Source of the DNA: Glebionis coronaria
Taxonomy: Eukaryota > Streptophyta > Magnoliopsida > Asterales > Asteraceae
Direction of reading: 5' to 3'
Assembly: GCA_025667525.1 (NCBI GenBank)
Contig: CM046878.1
Coordinates: forward strand, 101,013,237 to 101,077,236
Length of the DNA: 64,000 nt
In this document: positions 44,797 to 57,689 of the stretch, piece by piece
Numbering within the stretch: position 1 is the stretch's first letter
How the letters are laid out: every line of letters begins with the position of its first letter
Position numbers and translations under genes: made by a program
The notes under the pieces: generated by a model
What the model was told of the DNA's origin: nothing
The model's input: the letters and a program-made list of their open reading frames with translations, nothing else
The model's database searches: none

Positions 44797-46980
44797 TTGG
44801 TAAAACTTCAACCAAAGGCTGATATTGGTATTTTCATTGGTTACGCACCCGCAAAGAAGGCATACCGAATCTACAACCGTAACTCTCGCAAGATCCTCGA
44901 AACTATGAACGTTGATTTTGATGAGCTGACAGCAATGGCTTCTGAGCAAAGCAGCTTTGAACCCGCACTTCATGAAATGGGACCCAGTAACATTAGTTCT
45001 GGTCTTGTCCCAAACAACCCCACTTCATCATCATTTATACCACCCACTAGGCATGAATGGGATACGTTGTTTCAACCGTTCTTTGATGAATTCTTTACTC
45101 CTCCAAGTATTGTTGCTCCAGATCCTGAGGTAATAGCTCCGGTAACCGAAGTTGTAGCTCCAGCAACCGAAGCACAATCAGATACGTCTACACCTACAAT
45201 TGGTCAAGATATACCATCAACTAGTAATTCTCAACCAACACCCGAATCAACTACCCGTGTCATGCCTATTGATGATGAAGAGGATGATGATGATCACGAT
45301 TTGGAATTCGCTCAAATGCGTGAACTTCCATTCTTTGGTGTACAAATTCCCGACCCTAATCAAGTCGGGTCGTCCACCTCAGAGGAAGCTCCTTCTACAG
45401 TCTACTCCAACCTACGGATTCGTGAACACGATAGCAAGTGGACAAAGGATCATCCTATAGATTCTATTAATGGTGACCCTAATCGTCCGGTATCCACACG
45501 AAGTCAGTTACAAGAAATTGCAATGTTTTGTCATTTTGATGCTTTTCTCACTGAAGTTGAACCTAATACATGGCAAGAAGCTTTTACTCAATCCTGTTGG
45601 ATAGAAGCTATGCAAGAAGAACTTAATGAATTTATACGTCTTGAAGTATGGGAACTTGTCCCATGCCCGGATCAAGTGCAGTTACTCACTTTAAAATGGG
45701 TTTACAGGGTCAAACTCGATGAGTTAGGCGAAATATTGAAGAACAAAGCTCGACTAGTAGCTCGTGGATACAAGCAACTATTGGGCATCGACTTTATGGA
45801 ATCCTTTGCACCTGTTGCCCGTTTGGAAGCTATTAGACTATTCCTCGCTTATGCATCCCACATGAATATGATCGTCTATCAGATGGATGTGAAGACAGCA
45901 TTTCTTAATGGTGAAATCAAGGAAGAAGTCTATGTTCAACAGCCGGATGGTTTTGTGAATCCTAATTATCCTAATCATGTGTACAAGCTTAAGAAGGCTC
46001 TCTATGGGTTGAAGCAAGCTCCACGCGCATGGTATGATCTATTGTCACAATTCCTCATTACGTAAGGCTTCGCTAAAGGCAAAGTGGATCCCACGCTGTT
46101 TATTTAGAAACGAGGTAAAGATATGATTATGGTACAAATATATGTTGATGATATTATATTTGCTGCCTCGACCCAAACCTTATCCAAATAGTTTGGGACA
46201 CTCGTGTCTTCCAAGTTTAAGATGTCAATGATGGGCAAGGTATCATTCTTCTTAGGACTTCAGATATCTCAGAGTCCCAGAGGCATCTTTATCAATCAAT
46301 CCAAGTATGCCCTTGAATCTCTTAAGAAATATAAGATGGAATCTTGCGACCCCGTGGATACTCCAATGGTGGAACGAACAAAGCTTGATGCAGATCCACA
46401 TAGAGTTGCCGTTGATCCGAGCCTTTATCGTAGAATGATCGGTTTTCTTCTGTATATCACAGCTAGTCGACCTGATCTTCTGTTTGCTATATGTATGTGT
46501 GCTCGGTATCAAACTCTACCTACTGAGTTACACTTGGCCACTGTGAAACGGATCTTTCGATATCTTAAAGGAACCATTAATCAGGGACTTTGGTATTCAA
46601 AGGACTCTTCTATTGCACTAATGGCATATGCAGATGCAGATCACGTAGGTTGTCAAGATACACGGCGTAGCACGAGTGGAACTTTGCAACTACTAGGAGA
46701 TTGACTAATCAGTTGGGCATCGAAAAGGCAGAAAAGCGCTGCAATTTCAAGTACGGAAGCAGAATACATAGCTATGTCTGGTTGCTGTGCTCAAATTCTT
46801 TGGATGAGATTGCAATTAACCGACTATGGTCTAGGTTTCAACAAAATTCCGATGTATAGCGACAACAAAAGTGCAATTGCCTTATGCTGCAACAATGTTC
46901 AATTCTCCCGGTCGAAGCATATTGACATTCGCTACTACTTTATCAAGGAGCAAGTGGAAAATGGAGTGATCGAGCTTTAG
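44797..46980 (+). pseudogene. Element B integrase C-terminus, reverse transcriptase and RNase H
   Basis: One frame throughout, broken only by in-frame stops at 46063 (TAA), 46105 (TAG), 46189 (TAG) and 46702 (TGA). Seen in order: [17 protein letters not shown] (integrase tail); an acidic/Pro-Thr spacer; RT start [61 protein letters not shown]; catalytic YVDD (46141-46152); FFLGLQISQSPRGIFINQ; RNase [34 protein letters not shown]; and [10 protein letters not shown]. Confidence 0.92.
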
Positions 46981-47121
46981 TTTGTCCGATCTGAGTATCA
47001 ATTGGCGGATATTTCACGAAGGCTTTAGATCACGCTCGAATGGATTTTTGGCCGACAAGCTAGGAATGAGAACTTTTTCGCCTGAGACTCTAAAGGAACT
47101 GGCAGATGAAGCGAAAGAATA

Positions 47122-49933
47122 GTGGTGGTAAACTATTCTCAGTATCCTTGGTGATCATTTGTATATATTGTTTATATTTTTATCCACAAAAGCAAAATAC
47201 AAAAATATAAAACCATATAAAAACAATAAAAATTGAAAAATATAGAAAAATCCAAAAATATTTTTTACTTTATTTTTCAAAGGCATGTCTTTTGGTACAA
47301 TAATATTTATGGCCTTAGAAATGTTGATTAATATTGACATGGCACCATAAATAGAGTTTGTACAAAAGTTGTAAATATTTCATAAAACATGCCTATATGG
47401 CTTGTAGTTATTTCTGACTGCAACCCGATTTTCATATTAAAGTCAAGTATTTCTTATGAAAGCTTTGGCTCTCAACAAGAATTAATTTTCTCAGGCAAGG
47501 TTTACTTTAAAACCTTGTAAGGGATCAAGTTTACTTTATAACGTGGTCTAATACAAATCTATGTACGCTTCAGTGCATTTATTTGTTAAAACAAGAGAAG
47601 TCTTGTTTTTATGAAGTTATCATCTCTACAACCATAGAAATTTACATACTCGACGATGCGACTACTCAACCGACGACTACAGCTCTTTCAATAGAACACG
47701 GGTCAATAATTGAGGGGGAGCAATTGTCAAGCATTCAGAATCTTCGATGCCGAACGTGCCAAGTTCACAAGTTGGTGTCAAGACAACTATACCAATCGTA
47801 CATGTGGGGTCAAGTGATGACTTCAGACGTGACGAGGCGACCAACATATGCTGACAAGAACCATTTGATCTTATCATATGATGTTCTCATCAATCCGGTC
47901 CAACCTTGTCAATTTTTTTCCTCTAAATGTGATCATGTTACAAATCGGTATCATATCTCATACTTTTGGTATCATGAAGATAAAACGGACTTGCATCTTT
48001 CTTCCCAAAACCTTTGTTAAAACTTCATCAAATCAATTGATATTAAAAACATCGATTGGTTTAATGTTTTTAAATTGGGGGAGAAAATGTGATTTAATAT
48101 GGGAAATTATCACAAATAGTTTGACTTAATGTGCTGGCTCATCCCGACATATGCGAAATATTTTCGAATATCGTGGCATATGTTAAGGGGGAGCAAAACA
48201 TATTTGCATATCAAAATGGACTTTCATGGTGACATATACTTACCCAAAACCCATTTATTTCACGACGATGAATATTGTGGTGACATAAGGATGGTAGGAT
48301 AGGTTAAGTCCTATGATTCTTCCAAAACCGGAGGAATCTTCCCAAGGACATTCCATAGCTAGAAATAGCAGTCCTTAGGAAAGATGGAGAAAGATTGTGA
48401 ATGTAGCTGAATGCCGACCAAGTACTTAAGTTAGCACTGGAACAATCTCAACAAGGTGCTAGTTATGACGTATTGGTAAGCATTGAAGGGGTTAAAGAAT
48501 GAAAAAGAATTGTAAAGATAAAGGGTGTAAAGAAAGAAGCCCTTCTTACAACTTTAGGCAGAAACCGGGTCAACACATATGCTATTGAGATCATTTTAAT
48601 GATGCTCGATATTGAAGATAGACATCATGGACCCAGTGATGCAATGCACAACCCATTCCAGCTAACTCAGATATCTCTCAAAAGGTATTTGTTTTAATCA
48701 CACGGAGACAACACGTTATCTATCGATTTATTCACTCCGAATAAATTGGTATTGAAATGGTGGCACTCCTCTCTAGCCTCCGATCACTAAATCCAAAATG
48801 AACGATCGAGTCTAGAGCCATTTGAGATCATCAATTATCTCATTAGGACACACTTTCATAATTCCTTGCTTCTTCACACACTGTGAAAAGTAAGAAAGAT
48901 ATTAAGAGTCCTACGCAAAATCTTCATGATCTTGCCTGAACATCCGAGTAATACGAAAGTATTTATAATGAAGATGGAAATCCTTCTTGAGCGAATATCA
49001 AAAAGCTCATGGCAGGTGACTTGTGCGATTCTTTATGAATCAAGCTTGTGATAACTGGAAAGCAACAGTGTTTTAATTCTTAACTGAATTTAAACACGTT
49101 TCAGGCCTCTAAGCAATATCTTAGTGATCTTGCCAGAACAATCAGAGTGATACCATAGTATTCACAGTGATGAGTGGAAATCCTTCTAGTGTTCACCTTA
49201 AACAACACTTGGTAGGTAACTTGCAAGATTTAATATGAATCAAGCTCGTGACAACTGGAAAGCAACGATGGTGCGATTCTTTAATGAATCAAACTTGTTC
49301 CAGGAATCAGAATTGACGGCTTCAATCATGCGGATAATTTTATCCAAATGATTCACTCTTTAGGTTAGCAGTCAGCTTTGGACGGTCGAGTAAAGAGAAC
49401 GGGTTTACCCGCGAAATCTTGTCAAGGAGATTTTTAATTAAATCTACCTGCCACAAGTACGATATTTTATATCGTCCAACGGTCTTCACCGACCGGAGGT
49501 AAAATGCTACCGAATTAGAATGAAATGTTCAAAGCCATTTCGTTCTTGTCTACTTATGTTGCGGCATTTGAAGACGGTGGCGTTGCGGAATCTAAGAAGA
49601 AGTCGTCCCCACATGCTTATACTTTATGAAAGCCTAAAAGTAAAGTCTTTCGTTGTATCGAACTCTAAAGCTTTCAAGAATTATGAAGGTATAGTTATGT
49701 GGGACATGATGTCACGAGGAGGTGAAGATCACAAGTGATGGATGCACAAGATCAAGGCAAGAGATTAATGCTAAAGATTGATATCAATGATCACATCGGC
49801 ATGTTCACCAGAAAAGAAAAAGAAAAGAAAAACGAAGACTACGAGCTCAAGACAAGCATAGTATGCTAGGTTTATTTTATTATTGTAACTTGGGTAACGC
49901 CCTTGTTTGGAGTGACCTCCCTTAGGGGGAGAT
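47122..49933 (+). other. Element B 3' non-coding region with several polypurine tracts
   Basis: About 2.8 kb between RNase H and the 3' LTR without a convincing ORF (the 145-codon frame at 47583-48020 matches nothing I know). Polypurine-tract-like sites occur at about 47712 (TTGAGGGGGAGCAA), 48074 (TTGGGGGAGAAAA), 48186 (TTAAGGGGGAGCAA) and, beside the LTR, 49923 (TTAGGGGGAGATTG). Confidence 0.75.
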
Positions 49934-50257
49934 TGTTGGAAATACGTTTTACGTATTAGAAAGGATCGGTCACTCCAACAATAGTCTATGTAATAGCTCG
50001 TAGTTTAGTTATTTACATTTATTAAACAAACAAAGCCAAGCCTAGCCTACAACATGTGTAGGCCGGCCCAACATTGTAAGCCCAAGCCCATCACAAGGCT
50101 TGGGTATATAAACCCTCTCCTTTGATGGAGAGGGTGGTGGTTTTTCATAATTTACACATAGTTAACTTAAACTTTCTCTCTCTAGAAGTGTGTGAACTCC
50201 ATCATCTCTCTATCTCTTTCTCTCTCTAAAACATAAGCAAGATTTACATCTCCTACA
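49934..50257 (+). repeat. Element B 3' LTR
   Basis: 324 bp, same length as the 5' LTR. Confidence 0.93.
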
Positions 50258-52417
50258 CTTTCAACCATCCCATTTTGTTGTGTGGTATAAGCACATGAAG
50301 TTTGATGAAGTATGACATTGTTGTTACAAAACTTGTTGAAAGTTTGGTTAACAAACTCAGTAGGATTATCACTTCTAAAAACATTAATGTTTCTTTTAAA
50401 CTGATTTTTAGTCATTTTGTAAAACTCATCAATAAAAGTGACAACTTCATCCTTGGACTTAATGAGATATAGCCAAACAGCTCTGGTAAAGTCATCCACA
50501 ATGGTCAGAAAGTATCTATGGCCAGTGTGACAAGTCACCTTATATGGACCCCATAAATCAAGGTGAACAATGTCTCCCAAATACTTGGTCTTATGGTCAC
50601 TCAAAGGAAACGGCTTTCTGGTTTGTTTGGCCCTTTGACACACTTCACAATAATCATACTTATCATGTTTATCAATTTTCAAGGTATCCTTTAAGGTGTC
50701 TAAGGCAGGGTCTGCAGGGTGGCCAAGCCTGCAGTGCCAATCATAGTAAGATAGAGAACAAACAGGGACAGTTTGACTAGTATTACGCTTAATAGCTTTA
50801 GTATCTAAGTAGTATAAACCACCACACTGATTACCAATCCCTAGAATGTTTTTCAGATTCAAATCCTGATTAAAAAAAGGCACTTATTTTCATCAAAAAC
50901 CACAAAGATCTTATTATCCTTGGCTAATTTATGCACAGTTTTTAAAGTAACACAATACTTAGGTATAACCAACACATCAAACAAGACAAGACCATTTCCC
51001 TATTTTAGATTTCCAATCTTAGATATGAAAGCTTCAGTACCATTAGGATGGCTGACTTTAATTTTAAGGTGAGATATGTCAAACACATTGTCTAATTCCT
51101 TTTCATTATTAGTCATGTGTTGGTTTGCCCTAGAGTCAACAACTTTCCCATGTTGAGTCACTTTGGAATGAATATTAGAACAAAAAATTTCCCAAATTTA
51201 TCATTAAAAACTTTGCTAGAATTAAGATAAGTACCTGCCATATTGGCCTTCACTCCATTTTCAGAACCAGTGTTCTCTTTGATGAGAGAGAATAAAGTAG
51301 AAAGTTGTTAATCAGAGAACACAGAGTTCGAATTAGAGCCAACAAAGTTGTTAGAAAAGTTTTTTCCTTTGGAATTTTGACTAGATTTCTTTTTTTCCAA
51401 AATCAGCAGGAAATCCAATGAGTTTAAAACATCTATCAATAGTATGTCCATTATACCCACAGTTTTCACAGACAACTTCAGAGTTCCCATTAGGTCTATA
51501 AGTATTAGGTCTATTGGCCATGTTAGGTCCATGGCTGCTATTATAGTTGGGTCTAAAGCCACTATTAGGTCTGAAAGTATTAGGATTAACATTCTGGTAG
51601 CTTTGAAACAGATTTCTGGTGGGCCCATCTGAAAGAAAGGCAGAAGTCTGATTCCTCTGAGAGGTACCAGACAAATTGCCAGAAGCAACTCTGTGAGACT
51701 CCTCACTAGAGATGATGGCATAAGCACCTTTGATGTCAGGTAAAACCTCTCTAGAGAGAATATAACTTCTAATTGTCATATAAGTGTCATCAAGACCCAT
51801 TAAAAATTGCATCAACTTCAACAACTTGTTATGATTCTTGAATTCATTAGTAGCTGACAAACACAATTGGGAAGATCAACCATAACATCATATTGTTTCC
51901 ACAAAGCATTCAAACTCTGATAATAATCAGACAAGTTGGAACCATTTTGCTTTAAGGTGTTAATTTTACGATGAAGATTAAAAATCACAGACCCATCAAC
52001 TTTATGCTAAGTCTCCTTTAAGTCATTCCAAACATGTTCATCCTTTTTAGAAAAAAATTGACCTAAGAATAACTCATCAGATATAGAGTTAAGAATCCAA
52101 CCAAGCACAACAACATTGACTCTGTCCCATTGTTTTCCCAAAACATGGTTAGTTAAGGATCTTGTACAAGAACCATTGATAAAGCCAGTTTTATTCTTTC
52201 CTTCCAAAGCTAAGAGCATGGCATTAGACCACACTTGATAGTTTTCAGTGCCTTTAAGTTTGATAGAAATCACAATCAATGTTGCAGAGTCATTAGGGTG
52301 AAGATGCAAAGGGTCACTAATGTCAAGTTTACTAATCAAGGTGACAGATTTTTCCCCAATCTGGTCATCTTCGTGTTCAGTGTCTGTGTCACCATGAACA
52401 CTAGTCATGGTGAGCAA
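50258..52417 (-). pseudogene. Element A Gag, protease and integrase N-terminal part, broken
   Basis: Gag starts near 52408 (MTSVHGDTDTEHEDD, LKGTENYQVWSNAML). It continues in shifted frames to a complete zinc knuckle (CENCGYNGHTIDRC, near 51450). The protease active site follows near 51130 but is poorly preserved. The integrase is open from 50883 to the insertion of element B, with the HHCC region (WHCRLGHPADPALDTL ... CEVCQRAKQ), HLDLWGPYKV, VDDFTRAVWLY and FRSDNPTEFVN. The integrase frame resumes at 38049 going left. Confidence 0.88.
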
Positions 52418-53061
52418 TCACAGAACCAAACACAAAACCCAAAAAATAACTTAATCAAAGTCAACAAAGTTCCCAGGAATTCAAACCACTTAAGGGTGGC
52501 AGGTCAAAGGAAAGACAGATTAAGGGTCCAGATATAAAGAATACCCTAACAAAAAATAACAAAGCCAGCAAAAGAGAGAGTAACAATATATGTGAGAGTA
52601 ATAATCAAAATAATCAGCCAAAAAACACGTATAAGAAGATAAATAAGCCAATAAACAATCAACAAAAAAGGAGAGAGAGCAAAGGTGTTATAGTGCATAC
52701 ACAAAAGCCCAATCGAACTGTTTCTTCTAGATTCACTTAGTCTAGAAGAAAACAGAACCTCCTCACCAAACCCTAATTTGAAAAATTAAGGAAAAGTGAA
52801 ATCAACAATGGATCTACGCAATAGATCCAAAGAAATAACTTCCCTGCACCAAGAACAAGGTTAGAGCATATAGAAAATCAAAAACCCCTAAAATTTTTTA
52901 AATCCTAAAAAAAATTGACTGATTAAAACGTAAAATAGAAGAAACCTTTTTAAATCCAGCTATCTCAATAGCAGATCTTATCCAAAAAACATGTCAATTT
53001 CAAAAAACCCCAAAAATTTTGAAACCCTAATTTTTTTTTCTCAACGATTTCAGAGGAACCA

Positions 53062-53074
53062 GTCTCTGATACCA
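53062..53074 (-). promoter_or_regulatory. Element A primer binding site
   Basis: The minus strand reads TGGTATCAGAGAC directly after the LTR, nearly identical to the initiator-Met tRNA site. Confidence 0.85.
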
Positions 53075-53567
53075 TGAAGAAAAGTAGAATAAAAGTAAAA
53101 GGAACAAGATATGAACTCAGAATCAAAATCTTTAAATAGATAAACGAGTTTGAAGATAAAAATAAAAGAAGATCATCAAAGCTAATCTGGTGTGATCCTA
53201 TAATCTAATTGATAATAGTCTTTACAAGAACAAAAGATCAAAACATAAGTTGGGTTACATTTTTTATGAAAGAGAGAAAACACACTCAAAAACACATAGA
53301 TGAATAACCCAGATGAGGGTCACCGATGGGAGCGTCCAGCTAATATAAAAAACCACAAAGAGCCGTTGAGGGCCTTTGTGGGCTTCTATATAACTTGGGC
53401 TAACAAAGGACATGGGCTTCAAATGTTTCCATAGATGGCAAGAATAGTCCTCACTTCACAAGCTGCTATCATTTGAACATCTAAGCTATAACTGAAACAA
53501 TCAAAACATCCACAATAAGTACCTAAAGGTTAGTTGAGGTATCTGATTAGGTCCTAAAAATTTAACA
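53075..53567 (-). repeat. Element A right LTR (5' LTR in sense)
   Basis: 493 bp, TGAAGAAAAG to TTTAACA. About 30 differences from the left LTR by eye. Confidence 0.9.
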
Positions 53568-53572
53568 AAAAT

Positions 53573-55166
53573 TGAAATTCTCTAGTAGGGCTCCTGTTTA
53601 CTAAAATCAGGCTCTCGTTTACTAAAATCGATCTTCTTGAAGAACTTAAACAACTTTGAATCCACCCACGCCATCGATCACCAATACCAAATTTCTTCAA
53701 AATATCATCCAAATAATCACAACGAACTAAATTGTAAGCCTTCTCAAAATCTACCTTAAATATCAAAGTGTGTTTCTTCTTGGTTTTACACCACTATATT
53801 AATTCATTCAAAATAAATAGACCATCTAGAGTTTTTCTATTTACGACAAAGCAGACTAAATTTCATTTACAATATCACCCAGAACTGGCAATAACCGGTT
53901 GGCTAAGATCTTAGCAATAATCTTATATAAGCTCTCAATTAAACTAATAGGTCTAAAATCTTTCACCAATTTAGCATCTTGAGTTTTCGGAATCAAAGAA
54001 TTACACCTTCTAGGAAACGAACCATGTTGAAAAAAAAATAAGATACTGCTTCCAGCATATCACTTCCTATTAAACTTTGATACATTTGATAAAAAATGTT
54101 AAACCATCCGGATTGGGGGACTTATCAACACCACAATCCCAAACTTCCCTATTAATTTCATATTTTTTGTAACATTTTTTTCCAATTCTTCCTTTTAGTT
54201 CAATGATACCTGATTAGGAAAATCCATTTCTAGTTTCAAATGCGAGGAGCATGGGCGGTCAAAACGATCCTTGAAATGAGAAAAAAAAAATCATTTTCAT
54301 TGTACTAGGACCATCTATCCAAACACCATATACTAAAATATCTCGAATTGCATGTTTGCTTCTTTTTTATTTATGATACCATGGAAATATTTAAAATTTT
54401 CATCCCCTTCTATCGACCATTTAATCTTTGCTTTTTGAGCCCTTCCAATGATTCATTTTTATCCAAATCTTGTAATTCTTTCATAGAATCATATGATTCT
54501 CCAAAAGCTTAGAATTTACAGCCCCTTTACCTAAAATAGTATCAATCTCAGCCAACTTACCTTTTAGACAATTTTTATGCTTTTGAGACATATCTTTATT
54601 GTCTTTAACCCTCAAACGTATCTTCATTTTGAGAGGTCTTAACTTCTTTAACAACCTTACCATAGCATTAGTCTCGGTTGACAAAGACTCGCTCCATATA
54701 TCTTCCACAAGTTTATCAAAACCTTTCATTATTCAAATCAATAATAATTGAAGCGAAACGGAGTAGAACCATAGTCAAAACTTATCTCTCACAATTGATG
54801 ATACGAAAAAAATCGATCCAAGGTTATAGCAAAAATATTTGGACACGACTCCATTAATCCTTCAGAAATAAGAAAATGATCAAGTTTACTCATTTTAGTA
54901 GCCGATTTATGTTACCATGTAATAGTATATCCTCCGATGAAACTTCCACCAAACATAAAGCTACACGCCTTGAACATTAAAAATAGACCCATATCTTTAT
55001 TCTTGAGACCGATCTTCACTAAAGTCCCCCATTACTACTACTTCCCCGCTCGAACTATCGATCATATGGTTCAAATATTTCCATAACATCTTTTTCTCAC
55101 ATAGCTCTTGGGGCGTAAACCGGTATGATAATAATGTTCTTGTCAGTAGGAACCCACTTACCCATA
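53573..55166 (-). mobile_element. Degenerate L1-2, segment 2: ORF2 N-terminal and RT parts
   Basis: Continues L1-2 after element A. 53573-53766 reads FKVDFEKAYNLVRCDYLDDILKKFG-type RT sequence, with a ~21-bp internal tandem duplication. Linker and endonuclease blocks follow to 55140, in several frames. It ends at M2, whose target duplication uses TTACCCATA of this L1. Confidence 0.85.
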
Positions 55167-55429
55167 GAGTCCGGTTATTTTGGAAACTTGTTTTTTGTTA
55201 GAATCTAAGGGACTAATCTAGACCCTTCATCTCATTGGATAAAAAAAACAAGATTTAAGATTAAAAAAACATGGAGGGACTAAATGAGTGAATTTTATAA
55301 ACTCCCCCTAAACACACCCTCATTATTTGTAAATTGTCACATTTTATCCAAATTACAATTAATTAACGTTTTTTTTATTTCGTATGATTTCGCCCTTTTT
55401 TATGTTTCCGCGCATTTATAACGTTTTTG

Positions 55430-57425
55430 CGCAGCTACTGACGAAAACGTGCGAAAACGTAAGAGAACATGCGAAAACGGCCAAAAAGGTCCGAAAGCAT
55501 GATAAAAATGACAAGAACGCGCGAAAAAGAAATGAAATGGTCCGAAAACATAGGAAAACTCGCTAAAACATAAGAAAACACGCGAAAAGGTAAGAAAATG
55601 CGCAACAAATTATAAAAACACGTGAAAACAGACATGCGTAAAAAGACAAAAAGAAAAAAAAACACGCGAAAATAACGGAAACGTAGAAAAAGATGAAAGA
55701 AGTCCAATACCCGCAAAACGTACAAAGGCGCGAAAAAAAGTAAAGGAATAAGAAAACAAACAAAAACGCACGAAAACGTGCAAAAACACGTGAAAATGTA
55801 AGAAATTGCGCAAAAATGATCGAAAAGGTGTGAAAATATAAAAGGGCGCGAAAACATAAAAACACGTGAAAATGTAACAAAACGCGAGAAACCTAAAAAC
55901 AGACAAAAACGTGTGAAAACACACGCAAAGTCATTAGAGAACTTGTGAAAACGACCGAAAAGGTAAGAAAACACGCGAAAAAGAACACAAACAAACAAAA
56001 ACACGCGAAAATGTAAGAGACCGCGCGAAAACGTGAGAGACGCGTGAAAACGTGAGAGAAGGCGTGAAAACATAAGAGGACGCGATAAAACACAAGAAAA
56101 CGCCTGTAAACGTGAATAAATCCAAAAAACGCACAACAACACACGAAAACGTTAAAAACGTGTGAAAATAGAAAATGCGCTAAAGCATAAGAAAACACGC
56201 TATAACGAAAGAAAACGTGCTAAAACAACCGAATAGGTGCGAAAATGCACGAAAGCATACACAAACACGCGGAAACAAAAGAAAACGCGCGAAAATGTTG
56301 GAAAATGTAAAACGTATAAAAACGTAAATAAACGAGCGAAAAAAGGGAAATATCGCAAAAACAGGGGGAAGAGCGCGAAAACATAGAAACGAAAAAAAAC
56401 ACGCGAAAACATAAGAGAACGCGAGAAAACACAATAAAACACCCATAAACGTGAATAAATCCCGAAAATGTAAAAAACGTGAAAAAACAGAAAACGCGTA
56501 AAACGTAAGAAAGCGCGTGTAACGAAAGAAAACGTGCGAAAAAAACCGAATAGATGCGAAAACAACCGTATAGGTGCCAAAACGCGCGAAAACAGACGAA
56601 AAAACGCGAAAACAAAAAAAAACGCGCGAAAACGTGGGAAAATTTGTTAACGTAAGAAAACATACGGAAATGTACATAAAAGAGCGAATACATAGGAAAG
56701 AGCGCGAAAACATGGAATCAAAACAAAAACGAGCGAAAACATAAGAGCGCGTGAGAAAACGTGAATAAAGCCCGAAAACGTAAAAAAAAGCACGAAAACG
56801 TAAAAAAAAGCACGAAAACGTAAAAAAAACACAAAAACGTAAAAGACGTGTGAAACCAGAAAACGCGCTAAAATGTAAGAAAACGCGCCATAACAAAATA
56901 AAACGTGCGGAAACAACCGAATAGGTGCGAAAACGCCCAAGAACATGCGAAAGCACGCGTAAACAATAAACACACGAAAACAAAAGAAAACACGTGAAAA
57001 TAAAAGAAAAAACGTGAAAACGTAAAAAAACATGCGAAAATATAAAACGTACGAATACATGTGAAACCGTACATAAATGAGCAAAAACAGAGGAAACCGT
57101 GTGAAAACATGGAAACAAACAAAAACGCGCGAAAAATAAGAGAACGCGAGAAAACACAAGAAAACGCGCGTAAACGTGTATAAAGCCCGAAAACGTAAAA
57201 AAGGCGTGAAATCAAAAAACGCGCTAAAACGTAAGTAAGCGGGCGTTAACGAAAGAAAACACACGAAAACATTGGAAACTGAAGAAATGCGCGAAAACGT
57301 GTGAAACAGTATAAAATGAGCGAACACATATGAAAACTTGATAAAAAGTAAGAAAACACACAAAAACAGTCAAAGGTTCACAAAGTGCGAAAACATGGAA
57401 ACATAAGAAAACCCACGAAAACGTT
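55430..57425. repeat. CpG-rich, purine-skewed repeat array (CGCGAAAACGTAAGAAAA type)
   Basis: About 2 kb made almost wholly of short variants of GCGAAAACGTAAGAAAACGC. A higher-order period of about 320-370 bp is visible from recurring blocks such as ACCGAATAGGTGCGAAAA (about 56228, 56548, 56917). The plus strand is nearly devoid of T and the minus strand therefore shows long overlapping Phe/Arg/Ser/Val-rich frames in all registers, which are artefacts. Short inverted pieces flank the array (55380-55435 and 57440-57640). Confidence 0.9.
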
Positions 57426-57689
57426 AGGAAACAAGTTTCTTACCTTTTGGGCGTTTTAGCTTGTTTTCCTCTTTTTCTGCATGTTTGTTTTGTAATTTTT
57501 CGCGCGTTTATTACGTGCGTAAAGTTTCCTGTGCGTAAAGTTTCCTAACTTTTTTTGTGTTTTCGCTCGCTTTCTTACATTTTCTAGAGTTTTCATGCGT
57601 TTTCCCACCTGTTTGGCCATTTTCACACATTCTCATATGTCTTTAAAAGTATAAAAATATTAGAAAACACATATTTGTTAACATATATC

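Larger units (their letters stand above)
38055..50257 (+). mobile_element. Large Ty1/Copia retrotransposon B (12.2 kb) with extra coiled-coil domain
   Basis: LTRs of equal length (38055-38378 and 49934-50257, 324 bp each, about ten differences by eye) and a perfect target duplication CTTTC (38050-38054, 50258-50262). A primer site follows the left LTR and a polypurine tract (CTTAGGGGGAGAT) precedes the right LTR. In order: leader with a 15-bp minisatellite, Gag, a ~940-residue coiled-coil segment, protease, integrase, RT, RNase H, then about 2.8 kb without coding. It is more than twice the usual Copia length. It is inserted in the integrase region of element A, in opposite orientation. Confidence 0.95.
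32058..53567 (-). mobile_element. Ty1/Copia retrotransposon A, host of two nested insertions
   Basis: The left LTR is 32058-35645 (494 bp once the internal insertion and its duplication are removed) and the right LTR is 53075-53567 (493 bp). The target duplication is GAAAT (32053-32057) / AAAAT (53568-53572), one mismatch. The element itself is about 6.2 kb; the rest of the span is a 3.1-kb solo-LTR-like insertion and the 12.2-kb element B. It reads on the minus strand and is a relative of element C. It sits in the RT region of L1-2, whose sequence resumes at once on the far side. Confidence 0.93.

Noticed and set aside
47583..48020. 145-codon ORF in the 3' region of element B as an env-like gene
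   Set aside because: No signal peptide, transmembrane segment or envelope-like motif. It spans a polypurine-like site.
55435..57363. Several long minus-strand ORFs (up to 325 codons) rich in Phe, Arg, Ser and Val that look like membrane proteins
   Set aside because: They overlap each other in all three frames and arise from translating the complement of a GCGAAAACGTAAG-type repeat with no T on the plus strand. No domain or codon structure supports a gene.
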